Origin: Rhizobium nepotum 39/7
GTDB taxonomy: Bacteria; Pseudomonadota; Alphaproteobacteria; Rhizobiales; Rhizobiaceae
Reading direction: 5' to 3'
DNA length: 64,000 nt
Assembly (NCBI RefSeq): GCF_000949865.1
Contig: NZ_JWJH01000009.1
Location: forward strand, 62,001 to 126,000
Shown here: in pieces, positions 8,766-17,670 of the stretch
How the letters are laid out: every line of letters begins with the position of its first letter
Numbering within the stretch: position 1 is the stretch's first letter
Position numbers and translations under genes: made by a program
Notes under the pieces: generated by a model
Databases searched by the model: none
Told to the model about the DNA's origin: nothing
Seen by the model: only the letters and a program-made list of their open reading frames with translations

Positions 8766-9553
8766 TGACCATTACCGATATCAGCCCGCAACAGGCTGCG
8801 ACCTATACCGCCTTCGCCGAAGAGCTTGCCGATGCCGCGCGTCCGCTGGCGCTCTCCTATTTCAGGACCCCGCTCGACGTGGTTTCAAAACTCGACGAAA
8901 GCCCGGTGACAATCGCCGACCGGGCAATCGAAAAACGTCTTCGCGAGATGATCGAGGCGCGTTTTCCCGACCATGGCATCTATGGTGAGGAGTTCGGCGT
9001 AAAGGAAGGCAATGCCTTTACATGGGTACTGGACCCGATTGACGGCACCAAGAGCTTCATCACCGGTTTCCCGTTGTTCGGTACGCTTGTCTCACTGACT
9101 TTTCAGGAAAAGCCATTCTGTGGTCTGATCGATATCCCACCCACCGGCGAACGGTGGCTGGGACGGCCGGCAGAGACATTATTTGCCGGCAAGTCGGCCC
9201 GCACCAGCGGCTGCGAAAGCATGTCCAGCGCACGTTTTTATACAACTTCGCCGGACATGTTCGTGGACAGCGAAGCCGAAAGCTTCGAGCGTCTCTCCCT
9301 TAAAGCCAGGCTGCGGCGTTTCGGCGGAGACTGCTATATCTATGGTCTGATCGCTTCCGGCCATTGCGACATCGCTCTCGAGACGGGACTTCAACCTTAC
9401 GACTACATGGCTCTCGTGCCTGTTGTCACGGGTGCCGGCGGATGCATTACCGACTGGCAGGGCAATGCGCTTTCGATACATTCCGACGGACGGGTTCTGG
9501 CGTCGGCCACCCGGAGGCTTCACGACGAAGCCCTGGCACTCCTCAACCGGTGA
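8765..9553 (+). CDS. Inositol-monophosphatase-family phosphatase (HisN-like)
   Basis: A 262-residue Mg-dependent phosphatase. The metal-binding motifs are intact: YGEEFG (Glu), DPIDGTKSFITG (two Asp) and the C-terminal LQPYDYMALVP (Asp). The segment following DPIDGT resembles the HisN type of histidinol-phosphate phosphatases. The start at 8765 overlaps the kinase stop and fits the conserved N-terminus; a start 69 bases upstream would lie wholly inside the kinase gene. In this operon it more likely dephosphorylates an intermediate than histidinol phosphate, because no his genes are near (inference). EutB follows after seven bases. Confidence 0.88.
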   Translation: MTITDISPQQAATYTAFAEELADAARPLALSYFRTPLDVVSKLDESPVTIADRAIEKRLREMIEARFPDHGIYGEEFGVKEGNAFTWVLDPIDGTKSFITGFPLFGTLVSLTFQEKPFCGLIDIPPTGERWLGRPAETLFAGKSARTSGCESMSSARFYTTSPDMFVDSEAESFERLSLKARLRRFGGDCYIYGLIASGHCDIALETGLQPYDYMALVPVVTGAGGCITDWQGNALSIHSDGRVLASATRRLHDEALALLNR

Positions 9554-9560
9554 CGTGAAA

Positions 9561-10952
9561 ATGCCCTATACAACGACAATCGAGCAGACTGTCTTCCGCT
9601 TTGATGACCTGAAAATACTGCTGGCGAAAGCAACGCCGGAACGCTCCGGCGACCAGCTGGCTGGCATTGCGGCGGAAGGCCCGGTCGAGCGCTTGGCAGC
9701 CCAGATGGCGCTGGCCGATCTGCCCTTGAAAGCATTTCTCGGCGAGGAGCTCATTTCGTCGGAGGATGACGAAGTTTCCCGACTGATCGCGCAGCAGCAC
9801 GATCCGGCAGCCTTTTCCGCAGTCTCCTCGCTTACTGTCGGTGAATTCCGCGAATGGCTGCTCAAGCCCGAGACGACGCATGAGCGGCTGGAGGCGGTGA
9901 CCTGGGGACTGACCCCGGAAATGGTCGCGGCCGTATCGAAGATCATGCGCCTGCAGGACATGATGGCTGTTTCCGCCAAGCGACATGTCGTGACAAGGTT
10001 CCGCAACACGATCGGGCTTGCCGGGCGGCTTTCCACCCGCAACCAGCCCAACCACCCGACGGATGACAGCCGCGGCATCATAGCGTCTGCCATCGACGGC
10101 CTGCTGATGGGGTCGGGAGATGCCGTGATTGGTGTCAATCCCGCGACCGATGCGACGGATGACTATATCCGCATCGTTTCCTTGCTCGACGAATTGCGGG
10201 AAAAGCTTGCGATCCCGACCCAGACCTGTTGCCTTGGCCATATAACGACGGCGATCCAGGCAATCGAACGCGGTGCGCCGGTCGATCTCGTCTTCCAGTC
10301 GGTAGCGGGATCGGAAAAGGCCAATCGCGGCTTCGGCGTCGATCTGGCGCTTCTGAAGGAGGCACATGAGGCAGGGCGGTCGCTGGGTCGCGGCATGCCG
10401 GGTGCAAACGTCATGTATTTCGAGACTGGGCAGGGCGCGGCGCTTTCGGCCGATGCGCATTTCGGCGTAGACCAGCAGACGATGGAAGCACGGGCCTATG
10501 CCGTGGCGCGCGAGTTCGATCCACTGCTCGTCAACACGGTCGTCGGTTTCATCGGGCCGGAATACCTGTTCAACGGCAAGCAGATCATCCGTGCCGGCAT
10601 CGAGGATCATTTCTGCGGCAAACTCCTGGGCCTGCCGATGGGCGTCGACGTTTGTTATACAAATCACGCCGATGCCGATCAGGAGGATATGGATACGCTG
10701 CTTACCCTGCTTTGCGCGGCTAATGTCAACTTCGTCATCACTGTTCCTGGTGCCGACGATATCATGCTGAATTATCAGTCGCTGTCGCATCACGATGCCG
10801 TCTATTGCCGCGAGACGCTGAAGCGGCCACCCGCACCAGAGTTCGAGAAATGGCTTTTCGAAATCGGCCTGACCGATCGCAATGGCGCGCTGGTCGGCGA
10901 GCCTGTCGCCCTTTCCAATTATGTCCGCAACAGCGCATTGATCGGAGCCTGA
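9561..10952 (+). CDS. eutB: Ethanolamine ammonia-lyase large subunit
   Basis: A 463-residue EutB, full length for the family. With EutC it splits ethanolamine into acetaldehyde and ammonia using adenosylcobalamin and radical chemistry. Residues that bind substrate in E. coli EutB are present: R160 and Q162 (in TRNQPNHPTDD), N193 (GVNPATD), the Glu of YFETGQG (288) and the Asp of GVDVCYTNHAD (363). The ATG at 9561 is preceded by GTGACGTGAAA; a longer frame into the phosphatase gene is not plausible. No shell-protein, eutA or eutE gene accompanies it, so it is the non-microcompartment form found in many proteobacteria. The host must supply coenzyme B12 and an aldehyde dehydrogenase from elsewhere. 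Confidence 0.97.
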   Translation: MPYTTTIEQTVFRFDDLKILLAKATPERSGDQLAGIAAEGPVERLAAQMALADLPLKAFLGEELISSEDDEVSRLIAQQHDPAAFSAVSSLTVGEFREWLLKPETTHERLEAVTWGLTPEMVAAVSKIMRLQDMMAVSAKRHVVTRFRNTIGLAGRLSTRNQPNHPTDDSRGIIASAIDGLLMGSGDAVIGVNPATDATDDYIRIVSLLDELREKLAIPTQTCCLGHITTAIQAIERGAPVDLVFQSVAGSEKANRGFGVDLALLKEAHEAGRSLGRGMPGANVMYFETGQGAALSADAHFGVDQQTMEARAYAVAREFDPLLVNTVVGFIGPEYLFNGKQIIRAGIEDHFCGKLLGLPMGVDVCYTNHADADQEDMDTLLTLLCAANVNFVITVPGADDIMLNYQSLSHHDAVYCRETLKRPPAPEFEKWLFEIGLTDRNGALVGEPVALSNYVRNSALIGA

Positions 10953-10953
10953 C

Positions 10954-11784
10954 ATGGTAAAGGTGCCAGAATCCACTGCTGCCGGAAAAAACCTGACCAT
11001 CAAGGACATGACCGATGCGCGTGTTTCGCTCGGCCGTCATGGCGCAGGTCTTCCGACACGCGCGCAACTCGCTTTCCTTCTCGACCACGCGCGGGCCCGA
11101 GAAGCGGTCTGGACGAGCGTCGACCGGCCCTCACTGGCGGACAGACTCGATCGTCTTGGCCTTTCGGCTGTGAATGTCGAGAGCATGGCAAGTGACCGCA
11201 GCATCTATGTGCGGCGGCCGGATCTCGGACGGCAGCTTGAGGCGGAATCCGCCACACGGCTGAAACATGAGAGAACGATCAATGGTTATGATGTCGCGAT
11301 TGTCGTTGCGGATGGCCTGTCATCCAGCGCAGTCGATCTCAATGCGGTGCCGCTGATCGAGGCGCTTGTTCCGAAGCTCTCGTCCCTGAACCTGACGGCT
11401 GCACCAATCGTGCTGGCAAGCCAGGCGCGCGTCGCACTCGGCGATCCTGCCGGTGAGGCATTAGGTGCAAAACTGACGATCGTGCTTGTCGGCGAACGTC
11501 CGGGGCTTTCAGCCGCCGACAGCCTCGGTGCTTACATCACTTACGGTCCAAAGTCGGGAAACCTGGATTCCAGCCGCAATTGTGTCTCCAATATCAGGGA
11601 TGGTGGTTTACCGGTCTACGAAGCTGCCGAGATCATTGCCGCGCTGACCAGGGATATGATGAGGACCCGCGTCAGTGGCGTGGCGCTCAAGGCTGCCATG
11701 GTGGAGTTTCTCAAAAACCATGACAGTTCGCCTCCACCTAAAGTCTTCGGGGTACGAAACCTTATTGAACCTATTGGCTCCTAA
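10954..11784 (+). CDS. eutC: Ethanolamine ammonia-lyase small subunit
   Basis: A 276-residue EutC, the smaller subunit that completes the cobalamin-binding site. Recognisable blocks are TDARVSLGRHGAGLPT near the start, RVALGDPAGEALGAK and LVGERPGLSAADSLGAY in the middle, and DSSRNCVSNIRDGGL near the C-terminus. It begins one base after the eutB stop, so the two are co-translated. The last 25 or so residues (after VALKAAM) form a short tail. It is the last gene of the + strand operon; no convincing terminator hairpin was found directly downstream. Confidence 0.96.
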   Translation: MVKVPESTAAGKNLTIKDMTDARVSLGRHGAGLPTRAQLAFLLDHARAREAVWTSVDRPSLADRLDRLGLSAVNVESMASDRSIYVRRPDLGRQLEAESATRLKHERTINGYDVAIVVADGLSSSAVDLNAVPLIEALVPKLSSLNLTAAPIVLASQARVALGDPAGEALGAKLTIVLVGERPGLSAADSLGAYITYGPKSGNLDSSRNCVSNIRDGGLPVYEAAEIIAALTRDMMRTRVSGVALKAAMVEFLKNHDSSPPPKVFGVRNLIEPIGS

Positions 11785-12302
11785 GGATTGCATATCCCGA
11801 GGGATCGTAGTTTGGGTGGTCTATCATGCCGCCGCGCTCGTTGCGGCGCAGAGTTTCATCTTAACTTTCTATCATCGCAGCCGCCCAATGCTTTATTAAA
11901 AACTCTTATTACTGGCGACCGCAGCGGCTTATTGCGGACGGTAGCGTAGGCCGATATCTTTCGAGGGGACCGAACCAGACACGCTCTTGCGAGACGCAGA
12001 TCCCGGAATCAGGCCGATTCAACAAGTTTCGGTCGTCGTCGTAGTAGTAGTGTGGCATGCAGAAGCGGGAGAACGGCGGCGAAGGCCTCATCTTGACGGA
12101 TTACTCGCTACGATTGTTCGCCGATTGCGTGTGAAAAAGCCGGCGGCGATTCGGCGGCCCTTGCAAAGGCAGCGATTGGGTGGAAACCGGTAAGGCTTCT
12201 TTTGGGAAGGAAAGCACCGAAAGCTTCCATCGGTGAGTGTCGTTGCCCCCGGAAGCGATGGAGTTCTGGTATCTGTCCTATCGCGCCTCCTGGCAGCCGC
12301 GG
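11785..12302. other. Gene-poor gap between eutC and the tetR-like gene
   Basis: Some 518 bases without a convincing gene. A minus-strand frame at 11909-12091 (60 residues, with a Tyr/Asp-rich HYYYDDDR segment) is open but has no recognised family and no good ribosome site. The base composition is more mixed than in the flanking operon. It marks the boundary between the ethanolamine operon and the scarred accessory region. Confidence 0.5.
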
Positions 12303-12938
12303 CTATTTCGGCTTCGCCGCACCATAGCGCAGTCCATCCAGCAACAGCATGAGCATTCGTTCGGTATGGGCCGGCCCATCTTCCCCCGAGGCCACGGCGA
12401 GGTTTCCGATCGCGCGCAGCAGATCGTAGGGTGCAACGTCAGCTCGAACTTCTCCCGCACCGGCAGCGGCACTCAGCAGCGTCGACAGAGCAGGTTCAAA
12501 TCGGCTTCGGAAATAGTCCGGTAAGGTGGCGAATGCCGGATCGCCGGAATGGAGCGCGGCGGCCAACCCTTGCTTGGTGGCCAGGAAGCGCGTGTAGAGC
12601 TTCAGCCAGGCTGCCAGCGCATCGGCTGGCCCGTGCTCAGCGGCAAGCGGCGCTGCCGCATCGGCGCAGGCATCAACTTCGCGACGGAACACCGCTGCCA
12701 CCAGGTCAGCACGGGTCGGGAAACGGCGGTAGAGTGTACCCAGCCCAACGCCCGCTTGTGTCGCGATCTCCCGGATGGGAGCATCCACCCCCGAACGGGC
12801 GAACACGATCTTGGCGGCTTCCAAAACTGCTTCCTCGTTCCTGCGAGCATCGGCACGCATTCGCGGTGCGAGCGCTTCGGCATCGCCAGGAGCCGGTGAC
12901 GCGGCCTCGACTGCATTCCGAAATTTGGTTGACAACAT
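12303..12938 (-). CDS. TetR-family transcriptional regulator
   Basis: A 211-residue regulator. The DNA-binding domain (about residues 32-75) has the classic EIATQAGVGLGTLYRRFPTRADLV helix-turn-helix text, and the C-terminal domain fits the TetR_C type common next to SDR/hydrolase genes. It is divergent from the truncated hydrolase/SDR genes. The 94-base gap between them carries two copies of a perfect 13-base palindrome (12963-13004), which it most likely binds. That would give autorepression and control of the SDR side (inference). The start ATG at 12938 is followed by a Pro/Ala-rich tail before the conserved domain, so a start further in is possible. Confidence 0.9.
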   Translation of the reverse strand: MLSTKFRNAVEAASPAPGDAEALAPRMRADARRNEEAVLEAAKIVFARSGVDAPIREIATQAGVGLGTLYRRFPTRADLVAAVFRREVDACADAAAPLAAEHGPADALAAWLKLYTRFLATKQGLAAALHSGDPAFATLPDYFRSRFEPALSTLLSAAAGAGEVRADVAPYDLLRAIGNLAVASGEDGPAHTERMLMLLLDGLRYGAAKPK

Positions 12939-12962
12939 TTTCCGCGATCCTCCTTGTTAAGT

Positions 12963-13004
12963 GGATCATTGATCCGTATTTATAGTATAACGGATCAATG
13001 ATCC
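12963..13004. promoter_or_regulatory. Two palindromic operators in the divergent promoter region
   Basis: GGATCATTGATCC at 12963-12975 and GGATCAATGATCC at 12992-13004 are each perfect palindromes about one central base. Their centres are 29 bases apart and they flank an AT-rich TATTTATAGTATAA stretch suited to -10 elements. The 13-base operators lie between the divergent TetR-family gene and the hydrolase/SDR genes, as expected for a TetR repressor site pair. Confidence 0.8.
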
Positions 13005-13032
13005 GCTTGCCAGTTCGGAGGTTTGCAGTCCC

Positions 13033-13290
13033 ATGTCCAGCTCGTTCGCTGAAGCCTGCGCGCATGCCGCCGGCTTACCCTCCATTGTCTCCACCGCTCC
13101 CATTGCCTTGCCGTCCCCGGGGCGGGGCGTTGACCTGTACGTCCGGGTTTCCGCGCCGGTTGCAGGCGACGTGCTACCCGTCATCATCTTCTCACACGGC
13201 AACGGCCAGTCGCTTCACGCTTATGGCCCCCTCGCTGATTATTGGGCGACGCACGGCTTTGTTGTGATCCAGCCAACGCATTTGGACTCA
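13033..13290 (+). pseudogene. N-terminal remnant of an alpha/beta hydrolase
   Basis: About 86 residues match the start of a dienelactone/chlorophyllase-like alpha/beta hydrolase: a strand VDLYVRVSAPV, the oxyanion block VIIFSHGNGQS and HGFVVIQPTHLDSS. The match then stops. The nucleophile elbow, acid and His are absent, so the enzyme cannot work. The frame continues without a stop through about 35 unrelated residues (Pro/Arg-rich) into the SDR gene at 13396, forming a 370-residue open frame. The simplest reading is that an internal deletion removed the rest of the hydrolase gene and happened to leave the frame open. Confidence 0.75.
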
Positions 13291-13395
13291 TCGAGACGAA
13301 GTAGGCCGCCGGACGCGCCTGTTCCGGCTCCTCGTAACGCGCGCCCAGCCATATCCACGGTCGCGCTATACCATCACCACAAACAGGAGTTTCAC

Positions 13396-14145
13396 ATGAA
13401 CACGATCCTCATCACCGGCAGCTCGTCCGGCTTCGGACTTGAGACTGCCCGCTATTTCCTCGATCGCGACTGGACTGTCATTGCCACAATGCGCACGCCT
13501 CGTAGGGATCTGTTGCCCGCATCCGAACGGCTGCGCGTCGTTGCACTCGATGTAACCGACGCTGCCAACATCACTCGTGTTCTGGATGAAACAGGGCCGA
13601 TCGACGCCCTCGTCAACAATGCCGGTGCCGGCCTGATGGGTGCTCTGGAAGGCGTGCCGATGGACGCAACACGCCAGCTTTTCGAGCTGAACACGTTCGG
13701 TACCATGGCGATGTCGCAAGCGGCAATGCCCGGCTTCCGCGCGCGTGAAACGGGCGTGATCGTCAATGTGTCGTCCGCCGTGACGCTCAAGCCGCTGCCA
13801 ATGTTGTCCGCCTATACGGCCAGCAAGGCGGCCGTGGAGGCATTCAGCGAAAACCTCGCGTTGGAGGTGGAGCCGTTCGGGGTACGCGTGCGCCTGGTCA
13901 TCCCCGGTCGAGCGCCGGAAACGTCTTTCAGCGCGACCGCCCGTGCCCGCTCGCAGAACGGCATACCCGAGGCCTATGCCGACTGGGCGAAACAGGTGTT
14001 CGTAGCAACGCCGCCTCAGCCGGCCGAAATCACCACTGCGGGCGACGTGGCAAAAGCGGTCTGGCAGGCAGTAACCGATGTGTCTTCTCCGTTTCGCATC
14101 CTGGCCGGCGCGGATGCCATAAAGCTTGCCGCACAGGTCGCATAA
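13396..14145 (+). CDS. Short-chain dehydrogenase/reductase
   Basis: A 249-residue classical SDR that reduces or oxidises carbonyl/alcohol groups with NAD(P)H. The cofactor motif is TGSSSGFG near residue 8, the NNAGAG structural motif is present, and the catalytic Ser and YTASK are in the expected spacing. The ATG at 13396 has a good ribosome site (CAGGAG, six bases upstream), so it is translated from its own start even though an upstream in-frame ATG exists at 13033. It belongs to the group of SDRs that often accompany a TetR regulator and an alpha/beta hydrolase. The substrate is unknown. Confidence 0.9.
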   Translation: MNTILITGSSSGFGLETARYFLDRDWTVIATMRTPRRDLLPASERLRVVALDVTDAANITRVLDETGPIDALVNNAGAGLMGALEGVPMDATRQLFELNTFGTMAMSQAAMPGFRARETGVIVNVSSAVTLKPLPMLSAYTASKAAVEAFSENLALEVEPFGVRVRLVIPGRAPETSFSATARARSQNGIPEAYADWAKQVFVATPPQPAEITTAGDVAKAVWQAVTDVSSPFRILAGADAIKLAAQVA

Positions 14146-14338
14146 CGGCTCACTTCTGCCTCTTCACCGGCCGGATCGTTCGATGAGATCCGGTCGTACC
14201 GCCCGGAAGAGTCCAATGAGCTGATGCGCTCCGTCATCCCAATTTCACCAGCTCCTAAGAGACACTGAGCGATGACGGGTGGCTGGATTCCTCGATCCAT
14301 GACGCGGGGGCCGATCGACGGAAACCGTGTTGGGCGAG

Positions 14339-14730
14339 TTAAATGCCGCTAGATGCGCCGGGAGGAACGGAGAGTATCGTGAGATCACCACCGACATTTG
14401 CAGTGACGGTGTCTCCATAAACCACCGCACCACCGAGACGCGTATCGTTTCCTGGCGCCAGAGTGATATCACCGGTTCCGTTGACGTGACTGTTGACCTG
14501 CGTGGTCCCATCACCGCTAGACCTGCCGGCCGATACATTAGCGCCACCCGTTAGTCTGGCGGAAACGCCGAAGCTTGCGCCTCCCGATGTTCTGCTTGTC
14601 GATGAACTGTTCGTCGCCTGGGCGCTTTCTCGAATGATATCCTTATCGGACTTGAGCATAATATCGCCGGCTTTGTCGTTGTCGGAAATGTTGATTTTTC
14701 CGTCTGAATCCTGCAGCGATTTGCGCCCCC
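14339..14730 (-). pseudogene. Fragment of a filamentous-haemagglutinin/CdiA-type exoprotein
   Basis: A minus-strand frame of about 130 residues resembles the haemagglutinin repeat of two-partner-secretion exoproteins. It has alternating Gly/Asn/Asp strands, KAGDIMLKSDKDI, a Ser-rich SSSTSRTSGGASFG linker, and the pattern GDITLAPGNDTRLGGA ending in VGGDLTI. Intact family members are usually well over a thousand residues, with an N-terminal secretion domain and a C-terminal effector; neither is present. The upstream edge hits a stop near 14730 and the downstream end is a TAA at 14339. No partner TpsB gene is near. It is a remnant, possibly brought in with the tra genes. Confidence 0.6.
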
Positions 14731-14768
14731 TGACTCGTCAGACCCGCGCTTCTCTCCGGGATCGGCGC

Positions 14769-16682
14769 CTAATTCCGGTGGAACCTGTTTGTCTCGACGC
14801 ATGCCTTCATGTCCTTGCGGCGAAACCAGATGGCACGTCCGCATCTGAGCGGTGCGTTTCCCGCGGTGAAGACGATCTGTTCGTCGGCCCGCATGCACAG
14901 AACTTCGTGTGGCTGGATGAGCGGTCGGGAAGCGAGCTGTTTCGAGCGTGTTCGCGACGACCCCTTTGCCTGGAAACTGCGGCTGACCTGGTCGATCTCG
15001 ACTGTGGTCATACCACAGCGTCGGGCGATGTAATCGGCGGTCTCGGGATCGTTGATCGCGGCAAATGAAATCCAACTGGCACTCTCGAACCACTTGCTCG
15101 TTGCGTCGCGTCCACCATAGGTCTCACGCATCTGGCCAATCGACTGATAGATCATCGTGAGCGTGATCCCGTATTTGCGACCAGCGTCGCGCGCGGTCTC
15201 GATGATCCGCATGTAGCCGAGGCGGGCGACCTCATCGAGCAGAAACAGCGCGCGCCCCTCTATCTGGCCGTCGCGATTGTAGATCGCGTTGAGAAACGAA
15301 CCGATGATGACACGGGCAAGACCCGAATGGGTTTCCAATGTCTTGAGGTCGATATTGATGAAGACGTCCGTGTTCCCTGCCGCGATGTCGCTGGTCGAAA
15401 ATTTCCGTCCCGACACGAGTGCTGCGTAGTTTGGATAGGAAAGCCAGTGTGTCTCCTTGACCGCATTGGCATAGACGCCGGAGAAGGTTTCCGGCGTCAT
15501 GTTGACGAAGGCTGCGACATTTTCCTTCACGAACTCCGAACCCGAATTGTCGTAGATGTCCTGCAGCCGCTTGCGCAATGTCGGCTCGGGCTCGGAGAGG
15601 TTCATGCGCACCTGCCGAAGCGTCTGGTCCTTCTCATCCGTGTGACCGGACAGGCAGACATCGGCGATCAGCGCTGTCAGCAGCTGCAGCGCCGAGGCGC
15701 GAAAGAAATCGTCACGGACGCCGCGCGCGCCGCCGCTATCGCTCATGATCCATGAGGCGACGGAGGCAATATCCTCTTCCTTCGTTCCTCCGAAACGCCC
15801 GACCCAGTCCAGGGCGTTAAAGCCGATGTCCGGCTTCTTCGGATCGAGAACGAACGCGTCCCTTCCCGCTCGGCCGCGATGGGCGCAGACCATCGGCGCG
15901 ACCTCGTTCGATGGATCCAGGACGATCAGCGTGCTGCCCCATGTCAGCGCCGTCGGGATCGTCACCGACGTCGTTTTAAAGCCGCCGGAGCCGGCAAAGA
16001 CAATCCCGTGCGATGAGCCGAACGAGCCATCGAAGCACAGCAAGGGCGACTTGCCACCGGCGCCCCATGTCTTTGCACTGTCGGCTCGAAACGCTCGGGC
16101 ACCCACACTGTCTTTGTCGACGCGATAGCGCTCGCCGATGACGATACCGCCAGTCTTCGCAAACAACGTCGCGGCTTCCGTCAGTTTCATCCAATCCGCT
16201 TCACCGTAGAGCGCTCGTCTGCCGTGGATGCGCTTCGGCTCCGCGCTTGCGAATGCCGCATTTCCGATGAACGCCACGCGGAGTGCGAAGCAGGCACATA
16301 AGAGCACTGCACTCGCTCCGATCGACGTTGCCGGATCGAGAAGGGCCAAGACTGTCTTGTCGGCGGGTGCAGTCTTCATGAAAGAGGACAGGCGCGTTGT
16401 TTCGCGGACTGCTGCGACTGCGAGCGTCCCGCTCGATCCCGCGACGACACCCCACCCCGCCTGCCTGATGTTGATTGAGCCGACACTCGCGAACAGGAAC
16501 AAGATACCGACCGCCGCACTGGCAAGATAGGGCAAGGCGATACCCGCCCGCCCCCATACCAGTCGTGCGGCCCCAGTCTTGCCGAAACTGGAGAGCCACT
16601 GTTCGATCCCTGTCATTCCGATGATGACCAGGATCATCAACGCCGCTGGCACGACGACGAGCGCAATCCTACTGATCGTCAT
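14769..16682 (-). CDS. traG: Conjugative coupling protein TraG (VirD4 family)
   Basis: A 637-residue hexameric ATPase that links a relaxosome to a mating-pore type IV secretion system. N-terminal membrane helices (about residues 5-25, 47-68 and 118-140) precede the Walker A GSGGFKTT (231-238) and a Walker [13 protein letters not shown]. The MYQS-like box [12 protein letters not shown] and the C-terminal [15 protein letters not shown] are those of the Ti-plasmid/rhizobial TraG branch. It looks full length and unbroken. Its upstream partners traD and traC follow in the Ti-plasmid order, but traC and traA are broken and no mating-pore genes are in the window. On its own it would not support transfer. 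Confidence 0.92.
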   Translation of the reverse strand: MTISRIALVVVPAALMILVIIGMTGIEQWLSSFGKTGAARLVWGRAGIALPYLASAAVGILFLFASVGSINIRQAGWGVVAGSSGTLAVAAVRETTRLSSFMKTAPADKTVLALLDPATSIGASAVLLCACFALRVAFIGNAAFASAEPKRIHGRRALYGEADWMKLTEAATLFAKTGGIVIGERYRVDKDSVGARAFRADSAKTWGAGGKSPLLCFDGSFGSSHGIVFAGSGGFKTTSVTIPTALTWGSTLIVLDPSNEVAPMVCAHRGRAGRDAFVLDPKKPDIGFNALDWVGRFGGTKEEDIASVASWIMSDSGGARGVRDDFFRASALQLLTALIADVCLSGHTDEKDQTLRQVRMNLSEPEPTLRKRLQDIYDNSGSEFVKENVAAFVNMTPETFSGVYANAVKETHWLSYPNYAALVSGRKFSTSDIAAGNTDVFINIDLKTLETHSGLARVIIGSFLNAIYNRDGQIEGRALFLLDEVARLGYMRIIETARDAGRKYGITLTMIYQSIGQMRETYGGRDATSKWFESASWISFAAINDPETADYIARRCGMTTVEIDQVSRSFQAKGSSRTRSKQLASRPLIQPHEVLCMRADEQIVFTAGNAPLRCGRAIWFRRKDMKACVETNRFHRN

Positions 16683-16824
16683 TGCCGAAGGCCTCCACGC
16701 CGATCACCATGAGCCTGGAGCGCTCGGGTTCGTCACCCTTGATGCGACGCGCTGTCTCCATCAAAGCGCCCAGCAGCAGGCGTGTCCGGAGTGGTCTGCG
16801 CCTGTCTGCTGCTGTCGCGGACAT
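16669..16824 (-). CDS. traD: Conjugal transfer protein TraD, short
   Basis: A 51-residue frame whose C-terminal text ([22 protein letters not shown], then AFGND) matches the end of the Ti-plasmid TraD, a small accessory transfer protein. It overlaps traG by 14 bases and sits in the usual traC-traD-traG order. The family is usually about 70 residues. Here the N-terminal part between MSATAADRR and the LLLGALM block is shorter than expected, so a small internal deletion is likely. It is read in the same frame as the 5' part of traC, with no stop between. Confidence 0.65.
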   Translation of the reverse strand: MSATAADRRRPLRTRLLLGALMETARRIKGDEPERSRLMVIGVEAFGNDDQ

Positions 16825-17040
16825 CCTTTCCCCCTCCGGTCGTAGCGCCCTGCCCTCCGCGAAACCGTCTGACCACATCCGCAAAGGCAGCCTGCAGTTC
16901 CCCTTCCCCGATTTCGATCTCTCCAAGTCCGGCCTTGAGCACGACCCTGCCAATCCACTCGACCTCCCGGTCTCGGCTAGTTTGAACTGCTCCTGCAGCC
17001 TAGCGATTTCGTCGCGGATTTTGGAGGATGATTTCTTCAT
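16733..17040 (-). pseudogene. traC: Frameshifted traC
   Basis: The start [18 protein letters not shown] and the later [18 protein letters not shown] are typical of Ti-plasmid TraC, a small protein acting with the relaxosome. They lie in different frames. The break is at GAGACCGGGAGG (about 16970): restoring one C after ACC would rejoin the frames as ET-RE, the expected sequence. The 3' part, ending at 16733, overlaps the traD start as in intact systems. One base was therefore lost, either in the cell or as a sequencing error; the neighbouring traA frameshifts favour real decay. Confidence 0.75.
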
Positions 17041-17112
17041 GTCCGATCGTCTCCTGGGTGAGAAAGCTTGTCTTTCGAAGCCATTTTTCCGGAGCGGAGT
17101 ACGGAATGCACT

Positions 17113-17640
17113 ACTGTAAATCCTACAATCGCCAAGGGCATTGCTTTTGTCATCGGCCGCGCCGGCGCCGGCAAGACGGCAATGATGAAGGCTGCCCGTG
17201 AAGCGTGGGAAACGGCCGGCTATCGTGTGGTCAGCGGAGCGTTGGCTGGCAAAGCTGCCGAAGGTTTGCAGAAGGAAGCTGGCATCGCTTCGCGCGCACT
17301 GTCGTCGTGGGAGCTTCGCTGGAACCAAGGGCGCAACCAGCTCGACGACAAGACTACTTCGTGCTCGATGAGGCTGGCATGGTCTCGTCCCAGCAGATGG
17401 CGTTGTTCATCGAAATGATGACGAAGGCTGGGGCAAAACTGGTTCTGGTCGGCGATCCGGAGCAGCTTCAGCCGATTGAAGCCGGAGCCGCCTTCCGGCC
17501 GATCGCCGATCGGATCGGCTATGCCGAACTCGAGACGATCTATCGTCAGCGCCAGCAATGGATACGCACGCGTCGCTCGATCTGGTCGAAGCGCCTCAGA
17601 TGCTTTTTCATTCTGCAATCTACATTAAAGCGCTCGGCGC
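17113..17640 (+). pseudogene. traA: Fragment of relaxase/helicase TraA
   Basis: Part of the RecD-like helicase domain of the Ti-plasmid relaxase TraA. It carries Walker A GRAGAGKT, the AGKAAEGL block, Walker B VLDEAGM and the LVGDPEQLQPIEAGAAFR motif. These are split by a one-base loss near 17351, where the frame changes from LDDK to YFVLDEAGM, and by a second shift after RQRQQW near 17560. The N-terminal MobA-like relaxase domain and the long C-terminus are missing (TraA is normally over 1000 residues). It is divergent from traC, as on Ti plasmids where oriT lies between; here only about 70 bases remain between them and no oriT-like nic region was recognised. Confidence 0.8.
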
Positions 17641-17670
17641 GGCCCCTGAACCGGTCGAGCTGCAGCGCTA

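Noticed and set aside
9561-11784. Bacterial microcompartment ethanolamine locus
   Set aside because: No shell-protein (BMC), eutA, eutE, eutG or eutT-like gene is present in the window.
13033-14145. A genuine 370-residue hydrolase-SDR fusion enzyme
   Set aside because: The hydrolase part lacks its catalytic residues, the joining segment is low-complexity, and the SDR has its own ribosome site; a deletion scar is simpler.
17041-17112. oriT between traC and traA
   Set aside because: The gap is only about 70 bases, the relaxase part of traA is gone, and no recognisable nic-site core was seen.
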